From UBA3700 sp964478025 (GTDB taxonomy: Bacteria; Bacillota; Clostridia; Christensenellales; UBA3700), in contig CAYZGK010000002.1 in NCBI GenBank assembly GCA_964478025.1, forward strand, positions 152,444 to 216,443: DNA of 64,000 nucleotides. The letters run 5' to 3'. The notes beneath the pieces were generated by a model. The model saw only the letters and a list, made by a program, of their open reading frames with translations. It did no database searches and had not been told where the DNA came from. Below, piece by piece: positions 8,740 to 17,283 of this stretch. Each line of letters begins with the position of its first letter. Within the stretch, counting starts at the first letter, position 1. A program made the translations under genes and the position numbers.

Positions 8740-11700
8740 TTATTCTTTTATATTTTTATATATAATCTTGTCTCTTTCTCTTTTTGCTATATCTTCCTTA
8801 TCTAGTGGAACATAGATTTGCTTGTTCTTAATTACTGGAACCATTCTAAATTTATATTCAATTGGTTCTAAGCTCTTATGTCTAAACTCAACTCTTGTAT
8901 CTGGTCCACAGCTGTTTGTTCCAATACCTCTAACAAAGGCATCTATCTTTACAACAGTTCTATTTTCATCATAAACATCCTTTGAGTGAGTAGCTTTATT
9001 AATTACCTCATCTCTATAAGGTTGAGTTGTGAAATTAAATGTAGTTTCATCTGTTATAAATCTAATACCATTACCCTCATCATTTGTAAGTTGTGCCCAT
9101 CTTACATCTGTTCTATTACCACAATCTTGAGGTCTAATGTATACAGGTTGGAAAGTTTCTACTCTATCTGAGTAAATGCCTATTAAACTTTGCTTATTAA
9201 CATCTGAATAGTTTTCAGCTTCACCTCTTCCATAATATAGAACATTTCTACAATCTGATGGAAGTTCAATATTTAATCCAAATTTTGGAAGATCATATGG
9301 TTTTGCTAAATCTAGAACTGAACTTACATCCATTACACCATTACCATAAATATCATATGTTGTTGTAACATTCATTCTATTTCTTCCAAGTACAAATATT
9401 CTTTGAAGCACTGTAGCTCTAACTCTATCTGGAAGTTTATTACATGTAAATGAATCAAAATGAATTGTAGTTCTATCTAAGCCATTTCTTCTCCATTTCT
9501 TTTCAACATACATATAGTTATCTACATTACCTCTAAATATATTTGGATACATAATTTGAGCATTTTCTTCTTGGCTTAAAAGTTCACAATCTTTAATATT
9601 GTAACTTAATAAGTTACCTGTTTCTTTATCAAAGATAATGCTTCCATTATTTGTTGCAATTCTATATCTTCCATTTTCTTCAATACATGCAATATTATCT
9701 GCTTCAATATTAGATAATCTATCTACAGACAAACATAACAATAATTGATCTCTTGCCATTTCTATACCAGTTTTCTTATCTAAATAATAAATGTTTAGGA
9801 AACAATCCTTTGATGGTATGATTAATGGATGGTTAAACTTAAAGTCATAACTAGATAGTGGTAAGATAGTAGCTTCAAACTCTTCTCCAGCTAACACTTC
9901 ACCATTTTGAGAATATTCCCATCTAAATAAAACATTAGAAGAATCTGCAAAGAAATTAGTATTTGTAATCTTATAAACGTTATTAGATAAGTATGTTATC
10001 TTATATGGATTGTAAACGCAGCGCATTTCAAGAGCACTTGTTGATGGCTTTCTATCTGGAGTCATAAGACCATCTACGCAGAAGTTTGAATCATGTGCAT
10101 ATTCGCCATGGTCACCACCATATGTATATGTACCATCTTTTTCTAAAACTGCATGATCTGCCCATTCCCAAATACAGCCACCCATCATAAATGGAGTTGC
10201 ATTTATAATTTCCCAATATTTATCTAAAGAACCTGGACCTACTCCCATTGCGTGAGCATATTCACATAAGAAATATGGAGAAGAATAATATCTTGCTGGA
10301 AGCTTATGTGCTGCCATCTTTTCCATTCTCTCTGTTGGAGTATACATTTGAGATAAAACATCATATTTCCATCTTATTGTTCTACAAACTGCTTCATAGT
10401 GAATTGGAACAGATGGATCTAGTTTCTTTAATTTTTCATAACAATAATCTTGGTTTTTCCAACCACCACTTTCATTACCTAAAGACCACATTGTAATACA
10501 AGGATTATTTCTATCTCTCATATACATTCTATAAACTCTATCCCAGAATCTATCTCTCCATCTTGGATCATTAGAAATTAAGTTTGGTTGTTTAAAATAT
10601 TTAATACCAGTACCATGTGTCTCTATATCTGCCTCATCTATAATGTATAATCCTAGATAATTTGCCATTTTTATAAATAATGGATCTGGTGGATAATGAG
10701 ATGTTCTAACGGCATTAACGTTCATAAGTTTCATTAATTCAACGTCCTTAAGCATTTCACTTACTGACATTGTAAAGCCGTTCTTTGGACTTGTATCGTG
10801 GTGATTTACACCCTTTATTTTAATTGGCATATTGTTGTAGTAGAATACAGAATTTTCTATTTCTATTTTTCTAAATCCTACTTCTTGTCTTACGCAAAAT
10901 AAAGTTTGGTCACCTTTCTTTAGCGATATAACAAGTTTATACAAACATGGAACCTCAGCACTCCATAAATATGGTTTTTCAAGTGTATAGTTCCATAGAG
11001 TTTCACCCTCTTCTTGTGCTATAAGTTTTTTACCATAGTAAAGTTCGTAGCAAACTCTTACATTCTTTTCCATAACAGCATCAACATCAACAATTAACAT
11101 CTTTGCCGTTTCATCTATACTTTCAACCTTAACATCATAATCCCAAATTCTATTGTGAGTATAATTTGTAATGTATACATCTCTAAAGATACCACTATTT
11201 CTAAACATATCTTGGCACTCTAAATATGTACCTGTACACCACTTATATACTAAGCATAAAATTTCATTAGGGCCATCAATAACAAATGGTGTTATATCAA
11301 ACTCAGCAGTATTATGGCTTCCTTCTGAATAACCTACAAATCTACCATTACAATAAACTTGTACACATGAAGATACACCTAAGAATGTAAGTATATGCTT
11401 TGCTTTATGTTCAAGTTGGAATTTCTTTCTATAAATGCCCACTGTATTGTATACAGGAACAGTCTTTTCTTTTCCTCTTTTGCTATCTATTGGAAATGAT
11501 TTTCCATAAATACCAATATCCTCTGGAACAAATGGAGGATCACAATCAAATTGATATCTTGTATTTATATAGAAAGGTTTTTCATAACCTTGGAATTGCC
11601 AACATCCAGGAACAGTAATTGATTCAAAATCATATGTGTATGAATCAATTTCTCTTGGCATATCAGATAGTCTATAGTAAAAACAAAAATCCCATTTACC

Positions 11701-11865
11701 AGAAAGCATTGTAATCATGTCTGATTTATATCTTTCATTTAGATAATTAATATCATCTAACTTTTCTCTACTTTCAAATGGAATGAAATAAGATCTTGGA
11801 GCAAGCTTATTTTGCTCATAATACTCCGGATTATTAAAATAATTATGATTGAACTTATATAACAT
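8740..11865 (-). CDS. lacZ: Beta-galactosidase, family GH2
   Basis: A 1041-residue cytoplasmic enzyme of the long LacZ type. The GH2 sugar-binding domain includes ITVPGCWQFQGYEKPFYINTRYQFD, and the TIM barrel contains KIKGVNHHDTSPKNG and NVNAVRTSHYPPDP. The acid/base Glu is in TMWSLGNESGGW (about residue 460) and the nucleophile Glu in PYFLCEYAHAMG (about residue 535). The C-terminal domain-5 beta-sandwich (GNRTDVRWAQLTNDEGNGIRF) is complete. It has no signal peptide. ATG at 11865 follows TAGGGAAAAC. It is divergent from a beta-mannosidase across a 228-bp control region, suggesting joint use on galactose- and mannose-containing glycans. Confidence 0.93.
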   Translation of the reverse strand: MLYKFNHNYFNNPEYYEQNKLAPRSYFIPFESREKLDDINYLNERYKSDMITMLSGKWDFCFYYRLSDMPREIDSYTYDFESITVPGCWQFQGYEKPFYINTRYQFDCDPPFVPEDIGIYGKSFPIDSKRGKEKTVPVYNTVGIYRKKFQLEHKAKHILTFLGVSSCVQVYCNGRFVGYSEGSHNTAEFDITPFVIDGPNEILCLVYKWCTGTYLECQDMFRNSGIFRDVYITNYTHNRIWDYDVKVESIDETAKMLIVDVDAVMEKNVRVCYELYYGKKLIAQEEGETLWNYTLEKPYLWSAEVPCLYKLVISLKKGDQTLFCVRQEVGFRKIEIENSVFYYNNMPIKIKGVNHHDTSPKNGFTMSVSEMLKDVELMKLMNVNAVRTSHYPPDPLFIKMANYLGLYIIDEADIETHGTGIKYFKQPNLISNDPRWRDRFWDRVYRMYMRDRNNPCITMWSLGNESGGWKNQDYCYEKLKKLDPSVPIHYEAVCRTIRWKYDVLSQMYTPTERMEKMAAHKLPARYYSSPYFLCEYAHAMGVGPGSLDKYWEIINATPFMMGGCIWEWADHAVLEKDGTYTYGGDHGEYAHDSNFCVDGLMTPDRKPSTSALEMRCVYNPYKITYLSNNVYKITNTNFFADSSNVLFRWEYSQNGEVLAGEEFEATILPLSSYDFKFNHPLIIPSKDCFLNIYYLDKKTGIEMARDQLLLCLSVDRLSNIEADNIACIEENGRYRIATNNGSIIFDKETGNLLSYNIKDCELLSQEENAQIMYPNIFRGNVDNYMYVEKKWRRNGLDRTTIHFDSFTCNKLPDRVRATVLQRIFVLGRNRMNVTTTYDIYGNGVMDVSSVLDLAKPYDLPKFGLNIELPSDCRNVLYYGRGEAENYSDVNKQSLIGIYSDRVETFQPVYIRPQDCGNRTDVRWAQLTNDEGNGIRFITDETTFNFTTQPYRDEVINKATHSKDVYDENRTVVKIDAFVRGIGTNSCGPDTRVEFRHKSLEPIEYKFRMVPVIKNKQIYVPLDKEDIAKRERDKIIYKNIKE

Positions 11866-11889
11866 AGTTTTCCCTACAATTTTTTATAT

Positions 11890-11918
11890 ATTATAACATT
11901 ATAATACAACACGCGCAA
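11890..11918 (-). promoter_or_regulatory. Promoter of the beta-galactosidase gene
   Basis: Minus-strand TTGCGC (11913-11918), 17-bp spacer, TATAAT (11890-11895). The weak -35 suggests activator dependence. Confidence 0.5.
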
Positions 11919-11956
11919 TATAATATAAAAAACTATTTTTGCCCACTTCTCCCATA

Positions 11957-12000
11957 ATTATGGCCAGTTGAATATGTTTAATTGTGGCCAACTCAAAATG
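11957..12000. promoter_or_regulatory. Direct-repeat operator between beta-galactosidase and beta-mannosidase genes
   Basis: Two 20-bp copies, ATTATGGCCAGTTGAATATG (11957-11976) and ATTGTGGCCAACTCAAAATG (11981-12000), start 24 bp apart and share 14 of 20 bases including TGGCCA. They lie about 25 bp before the mannosidase -35. Same-orientation sites at this spacing are typical of AraC-type activators. A palindrome CCATAATTATGG (11952-11963) overlaps the first copy. Confidence 0.55.
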
Positions 12001-12024
12001 TTGTTTTTAGATTTTATATTTTTC

Positions 12025-12053
12025 TTCATAAAATAAAGAAACTCTATTATAAT
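12025..12053 (+). promoter_or_regulatory. Promoter of the beta-mannosidase gene
   Basis: TTCATA (12025-12030), 17-bp spacer and TATAAT (12048-12053), 40 bp before the ATG at 12094 and just downstream of the direct repeats. Confidence 0.6.
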
Positions 12054-12093
12054 AAAAGTACATTTTAATTTTGAAAAACTAAATGGGGCAAAT

Positions 12094-14661
12094 ATGAAAA
12101 AATCTCTAAACGGCAAGTGGTTATTTAAATCAACAGATGATTCAATATGGAAAAACGCAACAGTCCCTGGATGCAACTTCCTTGATTTAATGGACAATAA
12201 AGATATTAAAGATCCTTTTATTTCAACATATGAAAAAGATGTATCTTTTGTTGGTGAAAAAGATTGGGAATATAAAAGAACTTTTTCAATAACCAAAGAA
12301 GAACTTGAATATGATGAAATTCTTTTGAATTGTAAAATGTTAGATACCATATGTAGCGTATATATAAACTCTAAACTTTTATTTGAAGGAAACAATTGTT
12401 TTATAGGCTATAGCAAAAGCATAAAATCCCTTTTAAATATTGGAGAAAATGAAATACATATTCTATTTAAATCTCCAGTAAAGTATGTTTCAGATAAATA
12501 TAAAGAATGCCCAACTCCAGTAAACTCTAATGGTCAAAATGGTATAGTTCATATTCGTAAACCTCAAAGTCATTTTGGATGGGATTGGGGTCCTATATTA
12601 CCACTATGCGGAATAACAAAAGATATTGAAATAGAGTTTGTAGATACAGCAAAGATTAACTACCTAAACATAGAGCAACGACTTAATAATAATGTAGCTT
12701 ATATAAATGTAAATGTAGATATTGATTCATTTAAAGGTAGAAAATACGAATGCGAATTAAGCATTACCTCGCCATCTAATGAAACCATAAAAGCTACCAG
12801 AAATAGCACTGAATTTGTTATTAAAAATCCAGAACTTTGGTGGACTTATGAATTATCTAAAAAAGACATTCAACCACTATATACAGTTACTGCTGTTTTA
12901 AAAGATAACGAGAAAATCTTAGATAGTCAAAGTAAAAAAATTGGTATAAGAACAATTGAACTTAATAGAAGTTTAGATAAATACGGACGTAATTTCCAAT
13001 TTATTTTAAATGGAGTTCCTTTATTTATTAAAGGCGCAAATTATATTCCACCAGACAGTTTTATAACAAGATTTAATAAAGAAAAGTTAGACTACATACT
13101 TGATGCTGTTCAATTTTCAAATATGAACATGATTAGAATTTGGGGCGGCGGATATTATGAAAGTGATGAGTTTTATAATGCATGTGATGAAAGAGGTATT
13201 TTAATTTGGCAAGATTTCCAATTTGCATGCCAAGCTTATCCATTTTTTAATGATGACTTTTTAGAAAATGTAAAAGAAGAAGTAAAGTACAATGTTAAAA
13301 GATTGCACCATCACTCTTCCCTTGCTTTATGGAATGGAAATAACGAAATTGAAGATATGCACATGGCATGGTTTACTATGTCTAAATATATTGAGTGGAC
13401 TGAAAAATTCTTCTATCACATTCTTGAAAATGAAATAAGAAAATATGATTCCATAACTCCATACACGCCTGGCTCTCCAATTGGAGAAAAACATAATGTT
13501 GGCGTTGGCAGTGATAATGTTGGAGATACACATATTTGGGCGGTTTGGCATGGACTTAAACCTATGAATTACTATAGAAAGCGTATGACTCGTTTTTGTA
13601 GCGAATTTGGTTTTGAAAGTTTACCAGATGCAAAAACTATAGACATTTTTGCTGAGAATAAAGGCAATTACTCGCTTGATGATGAGATATTTAACGCTCA
13701 TCAAAAATGTGCAAATGGTAATGATAAAATTGTTTACTATGTTGCTTCTCGTTTTAACTTGCCTAAAAAATTTAACGACATGATATATCTATCTCAAGTA
13801 GCTCAAAGTAATTGTATTGCAGATGCAACAGAACACTGGAGACGAAATAAAGGAAGATGCAATGGATCAATGTATTGGCAATTTAATGATTGTTGGCCAG
13901 TATGCTCTTGGTCAAGCATTGATTACTATGGCAACTATAAAGCGTTGCAATATAACGCAAAGCATTTTAACGCCCCATTAAGCATTTCTATTGAGGATAC
14001 AAGTGATTATGTTAAAACTTATGTTTTAAACGATTTAAACGAAAATAAGAAGGTTAAAATAGAATATTTAGTCTTTGATTTTACTAGTGGCATTTGTAAA
14101 ACAGAAACAAAGACTTTAGATATAAAGAAAATAAGTAAAGAATGCGTATTTAATATTAACCTAAAAGAATTTAAAAAATCATATAACTACAAGAAAACTG
14201 GTATTTGTTTTAAACTTTTTGATGAAAAAGATAATTTAATTCAACAAAAGATATTGCTTTTAGATAAAGAAAAGAATCTTTCTTTACCAAAGGCTCATAT
14301 AGATACAAGCATTAAAGATAAAAAAGATGTTATTGAAATCACATTAAATAGCAATGTATATGCAAGACTTGTAAAGGTAGAAAGCAATAAATCATTCTTA
14401 CCTTTTAGTGACAATTTCTTTGATCTTTTACCACATGAGCAAAAGGTAGTTACTATAAAAAAGGATAAAAATCTAACCAATAAGGAATTAATAAAAAGCA
14501 TATCCGTTTTTAGTCTTTGTGATGTTGAGTTTAGTAAAAATAAATTTAATATATTAAAGAATAAACTAAAAGTTTATTTATCCCCTATTAATATTGGAAA
14601 TGCCTTATATCATGGAAAAATTCCTCAAGATGTTAAGTTAGATGAGAATAAAAAAGCGTAG
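12094..14661 (+). CDS. Beta-mannosidase, family GH2
   Basis: An 855-residue cytoplasmic GH2 enzyme that removes terminal beta-mannose. It opens with the usual MKKSLNGKWLFKSTDDSIWK and VPGCNFLDLM. The mannosidase signature HFGWDWGPILPLCGI, then NMIRIWGGGYYESDEFYNACDERGILIWQDFQFACQAYP, the acid/base Glu in ALWNGNNEIED (about residue 420) and nucleophile Glu in RFCSEFGFESLP (about residue 505) are all present, with MYWQFNDCWPVCSWS after them. Full length. The ribosome site (GGGG) is weak. Its stop codon lies inside the terminator hairpin shared with the convergent peptidase gene. Confidence 0.93.
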   Translation: MKKSLNGKWLFKSTDDSIWKNATVPGCNFLDLMDNKDIKDPFISTYEKDVSFVGEKDWEYKRTFSITKEELEYDEILLNCKMLDTICSVYINSKLLFEGNNCFIGYSKSIKSLLNIGENEIHILFKSPVKYVSDKYKECPTPVNSNGQNGIVHIRKPQSHFGWDWGPILPLCGITKDIEIEFVDTAKINYLNIEQRLNNNVAYINVNVDIDSFKGRKYECELSITSPSNETIKATRNSTEFVIKNPELWWTYELSKKDIQPLYTVTAVLKDNEKILDSQSKKIGIRTIELNRSLDKYGRNFQFILNGVPLFIKGANYIPPDSFITRFNKEKLDYILDAVQFSNMNMIRIWGGGYYESDEFYNACDERGILIWQDFQFACQAYPFFNDDFLENVKEEVKYNVKRLHHHSSLALWNGNNEIEDMHMAWFTMSKYIEWTEKFFYHILENEIRKYDSITPYTPGSPIGEKHNVGVGSDNVGDTHIWAVWHGLKPMNYYRKRMTRFCSEFGFESLPDAKTIDIFAENKGNYSLDDEIFNAHQKCANGNDKIVYYVASRFNLPKKFNDMIYLSQVAQSNCIADATEHWRRNKGRCNGSMYWQFNDCWPVCSWSSIDYYGNYKALQYNAKHFNAPLSISIEDTSDYVKTYVLNDLNENKKVKIEYLVFDFTSGICKTETKTLDIKKISKECVFNINLKEFKKSYNYKKTGICFKLFDEKDNLIQQKILLLDKEKNLSLPKAHIDTSIKDKKDVIEITLNSNVYARLVKVESNKSFLPFSDNFFDLLPHEQKVVTIKKDKNLTNKELIKSISVFSLCDVEFSKNKFNILKNKLKVYLSPINIGNALYHGKIPQDVKLDENKKA

Positions 14662-14677
14662 CATTTAACTGCTACGC
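14656..14677 (+). terminator. Terminator of the beta-mannosidase gene
   Basis: Perfect 8-bp stem GCGTAGCA/TGCTACGC with a 6-nt loop, flanked by A-rich sequence on the left and CCTATTTTTATTTT on the right. It includes the stop codon and could work in both directions between the convergent genes. Confidence 0.8.
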
Positions 14678-14699
14678 CCTATTTTTATTTTGTTAAAAG

Positions 14700-16007
14700 T
14701 TATTTATTTTCAGGTTTTTCTGGTAAACCTTCTTTATCATACATACAAACAGCTTCGATTAATATTTCAATACCTGCTGTAATTGCTTCTGGTCTTAACT
14801 TTTCTGGAGTATCGTTAACTGTATGGTAATATGTTGGAGGATCTGGATTCATAGCAGCAAGTGTTGTAGCTTTAACACCACGTTGAGTAAACGCAGCACC
14901 ATCAGAACCACCTATATAAATTGATTCAAATTTTAAATCTCTACCGCAATTTAATGCAGCATTCTTTATAAGATATTTAGCACCCCAATCATGTTGCAAT
15001 GTTCCAGATAAATCTCTATCATAAATTGCCATATCCTCTAAATCTCTAAATGTATCAATAGCAATAACAACTGTTGGAATATCTTTTAATTCTTGTTCAT
15101 GAGCCTTTGCATAAGCTTTAGCACCACGAAGACCAGCTTCTTCAGATCCTGAACAAATCATTCTAAGTTCAGTATTTTCAAATTCAATTCCAGCTTCCTT
15201 TATAGCTTTTAAAACTGACATACCTACAAAACATCCAGATAGGTTATCTGAAGCTCCAGGAACTGACTTTTTCCAGTCTTGGAAGAATATAAAAGAAATT
15301 TCAAATGGAATAAATACACAGCTTACAACAAAGAATAATACATAGAACCAATGAGGAGCTAAGCTTGCACTCATTACACCTGCCATTATTCCTTGGCCTT
15401 GAACCATTCCAGCAATAAATGATACAAGAGCAAAAATTGTTTGAATTACAAGTCCTACTACTGCTGGAACTTCTACTAATAATTTTGCAAGAAGTCCACC
15501 CTTTTCAGTAAACTTACCAAAAAGTTCATTTATATTCCAATTAAATTGGCTATCTGAATGGCCGATTAAAACGAATCTTTTCTTAACTTCTCCTTTTGGA
15601 GAGATTGTGTTAATTAAGTTATGAGATGTTTGTTTTGGGAATAAGAAATCATTAAATTCCTTATACATAATAAACTCTAAAACAAAAGGAATAAACGCAA
15701 GAACACATAAAATAAATGCTATTAAAGATGATGCAAATGCATTTACGAAAACTGAAGCTACACCACAAACAACAGTAAATGGAATAAATCCCATAAAACC
15801 TTGTCTATGAAGAGTAAATGATTCAATTTCTGTTTTGTTACAATACTTCTTCATTAAATCGCCCATGTATTCTTGTGCCTTTAACTCTTCTGGCGAACCT
15901 GGACGTCTTGGACCGATATTATTACAAATATCTGTGATTCCCTTTACTGCAAAGTCAGTTTGTTCTTGAACTTTGTAGTCTTTTGCATACTCGTTTGCTA
16001 TTTTCAT
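14700..16007 (-). CDS. Membrane-embedded M28-family zinc aminopeptidase
   Basis: A 435-residue peptidase with the M28 metal ligands in order: His in GHSDSQFNWN, Asp in GASDNLSGC, the Glu pair in CSGSEEAGLRG, Asp in GGSDGAAF and His in YYHTVNDTPEKL. Two long hydrophobic blocks (about residues 75-112, and 185-255 between the first His and the Asp) are membrane segments inserted into the fold, so this is not the usual secreted form. Substrates are probably peptides; localisation is inferred. ATG at 16007 follows AAAAGGAGAAGG. The gene stands alone, convergent with the beta-mannosidase. Confidence 0.82.
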   Translation of the reverse strand: MKIANEYAKDYKVQEQTDFAVKGITDICNNIGPRRPGSPEELKAQEYMGDLMKKYCNKTEIESFTLHRQGFMGFIPFTVVCGVASVFVNAFASSLIAFILCVLAFIPFVLEFIMYKEFNDFLFPKQTSHNLINTISPKGEVKKRFVLIGHSDSQFNWNINELFGKFTEKGGLLAKLLVEVPAVVGLVIQTIFALVSFIAGMVQGQGIMAGVMSASLAPHWFYVLFFVVSCVFIPFEISFIFFQDWKKSVPGASDNLSGCFVGMSVLKAIKEAGIEFENTELRMICSGSEEAGLRGAKAYAKAHEQELKDIPTVVIAIDTFRDLEDMAIYDRDLSGTLQHDWGAKYLIKNAALNCGRDLKFESIYIGGSDGAAFTQRGVKATTLAAMNPDPPTYYHTVNDTPEKLRPEAITAGIEILIEAVCMYDKEGLPEKPENK

Positions 16008-16080
16008 AGTGTCCTTCTCCTTTTCAATTCAACATTAATATAATAATATATTATATTTTATTATTCAAGAATAAAAAAAT

Positions 16081-16105
16081 AGAAAACACGTAATTTGTGC
16101 TTTCT
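16081..16105 (-). terminator. Terminator after the C_GCAxxG_C_C gene
   Basis: Stem AGAAAACAC/GTGCTTTCT with one mismatch, followed on the minus strand by ATTTTTTTATTC. Confidence 0.7.
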
Positions 16106-16143
16106 AGAGTCATTCTAGTTTTTTTATTTACAAAAAGATTTTA

Positions 16144-16599
16144 TTACTTTTCTAAATACTTTTCAATTAAATCAACACACTCTAATACAAAAATTATACA
16201 TGGTCTTACAAACTTACCATCCTTATTTTCAACTGGAAGCGTAAAGCTTTTATATTTTTCAGCAACTCCCTTTAAAAGTTCTGCACAAATAAGCGAGCCA
16301 TATTTATCTTGAAACTCTCCAGCAAGTGAGGATACTTTTGCAAAAACTAATTGTTTATCTTGTGGCTTTATATTTTCAATTTTATCTACAAGACCTAAAA
16401 CAAGTCCCATACTAGATACAGCACCACATAGATTTCTTGTACCTGAAAATCCTGCACCAAAAGAGCAAGATAAGTTTAGTAAATCATCCTCAGAGATTTT
16501 AACTAAATCTGAAAAGGCGCCAGCTACTGCTTGAGCGCAACAATATCCTTGCGTAAATAAATCAAATGCTTTTTGTTTTCTATTTTCAATTTTTTCCAT
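16144..16599 (-). CDS. C_GCAxxG_C_C family protein
   Basis: A 151-residue soluble protein with the named family pattern: GYCCAQAVAGAF (residues 19-30), CSFGAGFSGTRNLCGAVSSMGLVLGL (about 46-70), then later Cys in ICAELL and RPCI. The conserved cysteines suggest a metal or redox site; function is unproven, though such genes often sit near redox or selenium/sulfur genes, which is not the case here. There is no Shine-Dalgarno before the ATG. Minus-strand TATAAT at 16606-16611 ends only 6 nt before it, so the message may be leaderless. Confidence 0.8.
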   Translation of the reverse strand: MEKIENRKQKAFDLFTQGYCCAQAVAGAFSDLVKISEDDLLNLSCSFGAGFSGTRNLCGAVSSMGLVLGLVDKIENIKPQDKQLVFAKVSSLAGEFQDKYGSLICAELLKGVAEKYKSFTLPVENKDGKFVRPCIIFVLECVDLIEKYLEK

Positions 16600-16628
16600 A
16601 CGTTAATTATAAGACAAAGCGCAAAAAA

Positions 16629-16652
16629 AAGCACCTAGATTTCTAAGTGCTT
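16629..16652 (-). terminator. Terminator of the HU gene
   Basis: Stem AGCACTTAG/CTAGGTGCT (one G-U pair) with a short loop, followed on the minus strand by eight T. Confidence 0.8.
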
Positions 16653-16677
16653 AATTTTCTCGATAATTAATTAACTA

Positions 16678-16947
16678 CTAAAGAGTTTCCTTAAGAGCCT
16701 TACCAACTTTGAAAGCTACTGTTTTTGAAGCTGGGATAGTGATCTTAGCACCTGTTTGTGGGTGTTTACCAACTCTAGCTGCTCTTGTCTTAACTTCGAA
16801 GCCACCAAAACCTTGGATAGCAACCTTGTCGCCTTTCTTTAAAGCTGCAACAATAGAATCTACTGTAGCATTAACTGCTTTTTCTGCGTCTACTTTTGTG
16901 ATCTTAGCTGCGTCTGCAACTGCTGCGATTAAATCTGTCTTATTCAT
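16678..16947 (-). CDS. hup: HU-family DNA-binding protein
   Basis: An 89-residue nucleoid protein, MNKTDLIAAVADAAKITKVD then AEKAVNATVDSIVAALKKGD and VAIQGFGGFEVKTRAARVGK, ending HPQTGAKITIPASKTVAFKVGKALKETL. The full beta-arm with its RxGxxPQTG proline motif is present. The frame is open further upstream, but the ATG at 16947 behind AAGGAGAAT and the exact family N-terminus fix the start. It has its own consensus promoter, a leader of roughly 120 nt and its own terminator, as expected for an abundant protein. Confidence 0.96.
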   Translation of the reverse strand: MNKTDLIAAVADAAKITKVDAEKAVNATVDSIVAALKKGDKVAIQGFGGFEVKTRAARVGKHPQTGAKITIPASKTVAFKVGKALKETL

Positions 16948-16985
16948 AATTGTCCAAATTCTCCTTATAAATTTAGTTTTTTTGT

Positions 16986-17001
16986 GTTGTATATATACAA
17001 C
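16986..17001 (-). promoter_or_regulatory. Palindrome in the HU leader
   Basis: Perfect 16-bp palindrome GTTGTATATATACAAC about 40 bp before the HU start codon, inside the transcribed leader. It may be an operator or a weak hairpin. Confidence 0.4.
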
Positions 17002-17074
17002 TAATAATTTTTTCGTATGGATAAACCTTTTATCTTGGAATATCGAGCTTTCCCCCCTATCTATCCACAACTAC

Positions 17075-17103
17075 ATTGTACCAAAGCAAAAAAGGGGTGT
17101 CAA
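17075..17103 (-). promoter_or_regulatory. Promoter of the HU gene
   Basis: Minus-strand TTGACA (17098-17103), 17-bp spacer, TACAAT (17075-17080). It implies a 5' leader of roughly 120 nt containing a G-rich tract. The 336 bases between HU and argH hold this promoter, the leader and the argH terminator, and no other gene. Confidence 0.75.
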
Positions 17104-17230
17104 TACCCAATTTTATAGTTTTTATGCCTTTTTTAAGAAATTTTTGTAAATTAATTTTTATTCATATTATTGAATATTTATAAAACATATTTTGTCCATA
17201 TTAAAATTATAGCTTTGCAAGTACAAAAAA

Positions 17231-17266
17231 ATGGAGATTATTAGGTTTTTGCCAAATAATCTCCAT
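17231..17266 (-). terminator. Terminator of the argG-argH operon
   Basis: Perfect 12-bp stem ATGGAGATTATT/AATAATCTCCAT with a 12-nt loop, then seven T on the minus strand. Confidence 0.88.
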
Positions 17267-17283
17267 ATATTGCCAAAATTATT

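Noticed and set aside
11958..12395. A 145-codon minus-strand frame across the beta-mannosidase 5' end
   Set aside because: It lies antisense to the beta-mannosidase N-terminal coding region and the divergent promoter region, with low-complexity Ser/Phe-rich sequence and no ribosome site.
16709..17149. A 146-codon plus-strand frame over the HU gene
   Set aside because: Antisense to hup and its promoter; the HU coding assignment is unambiguous.
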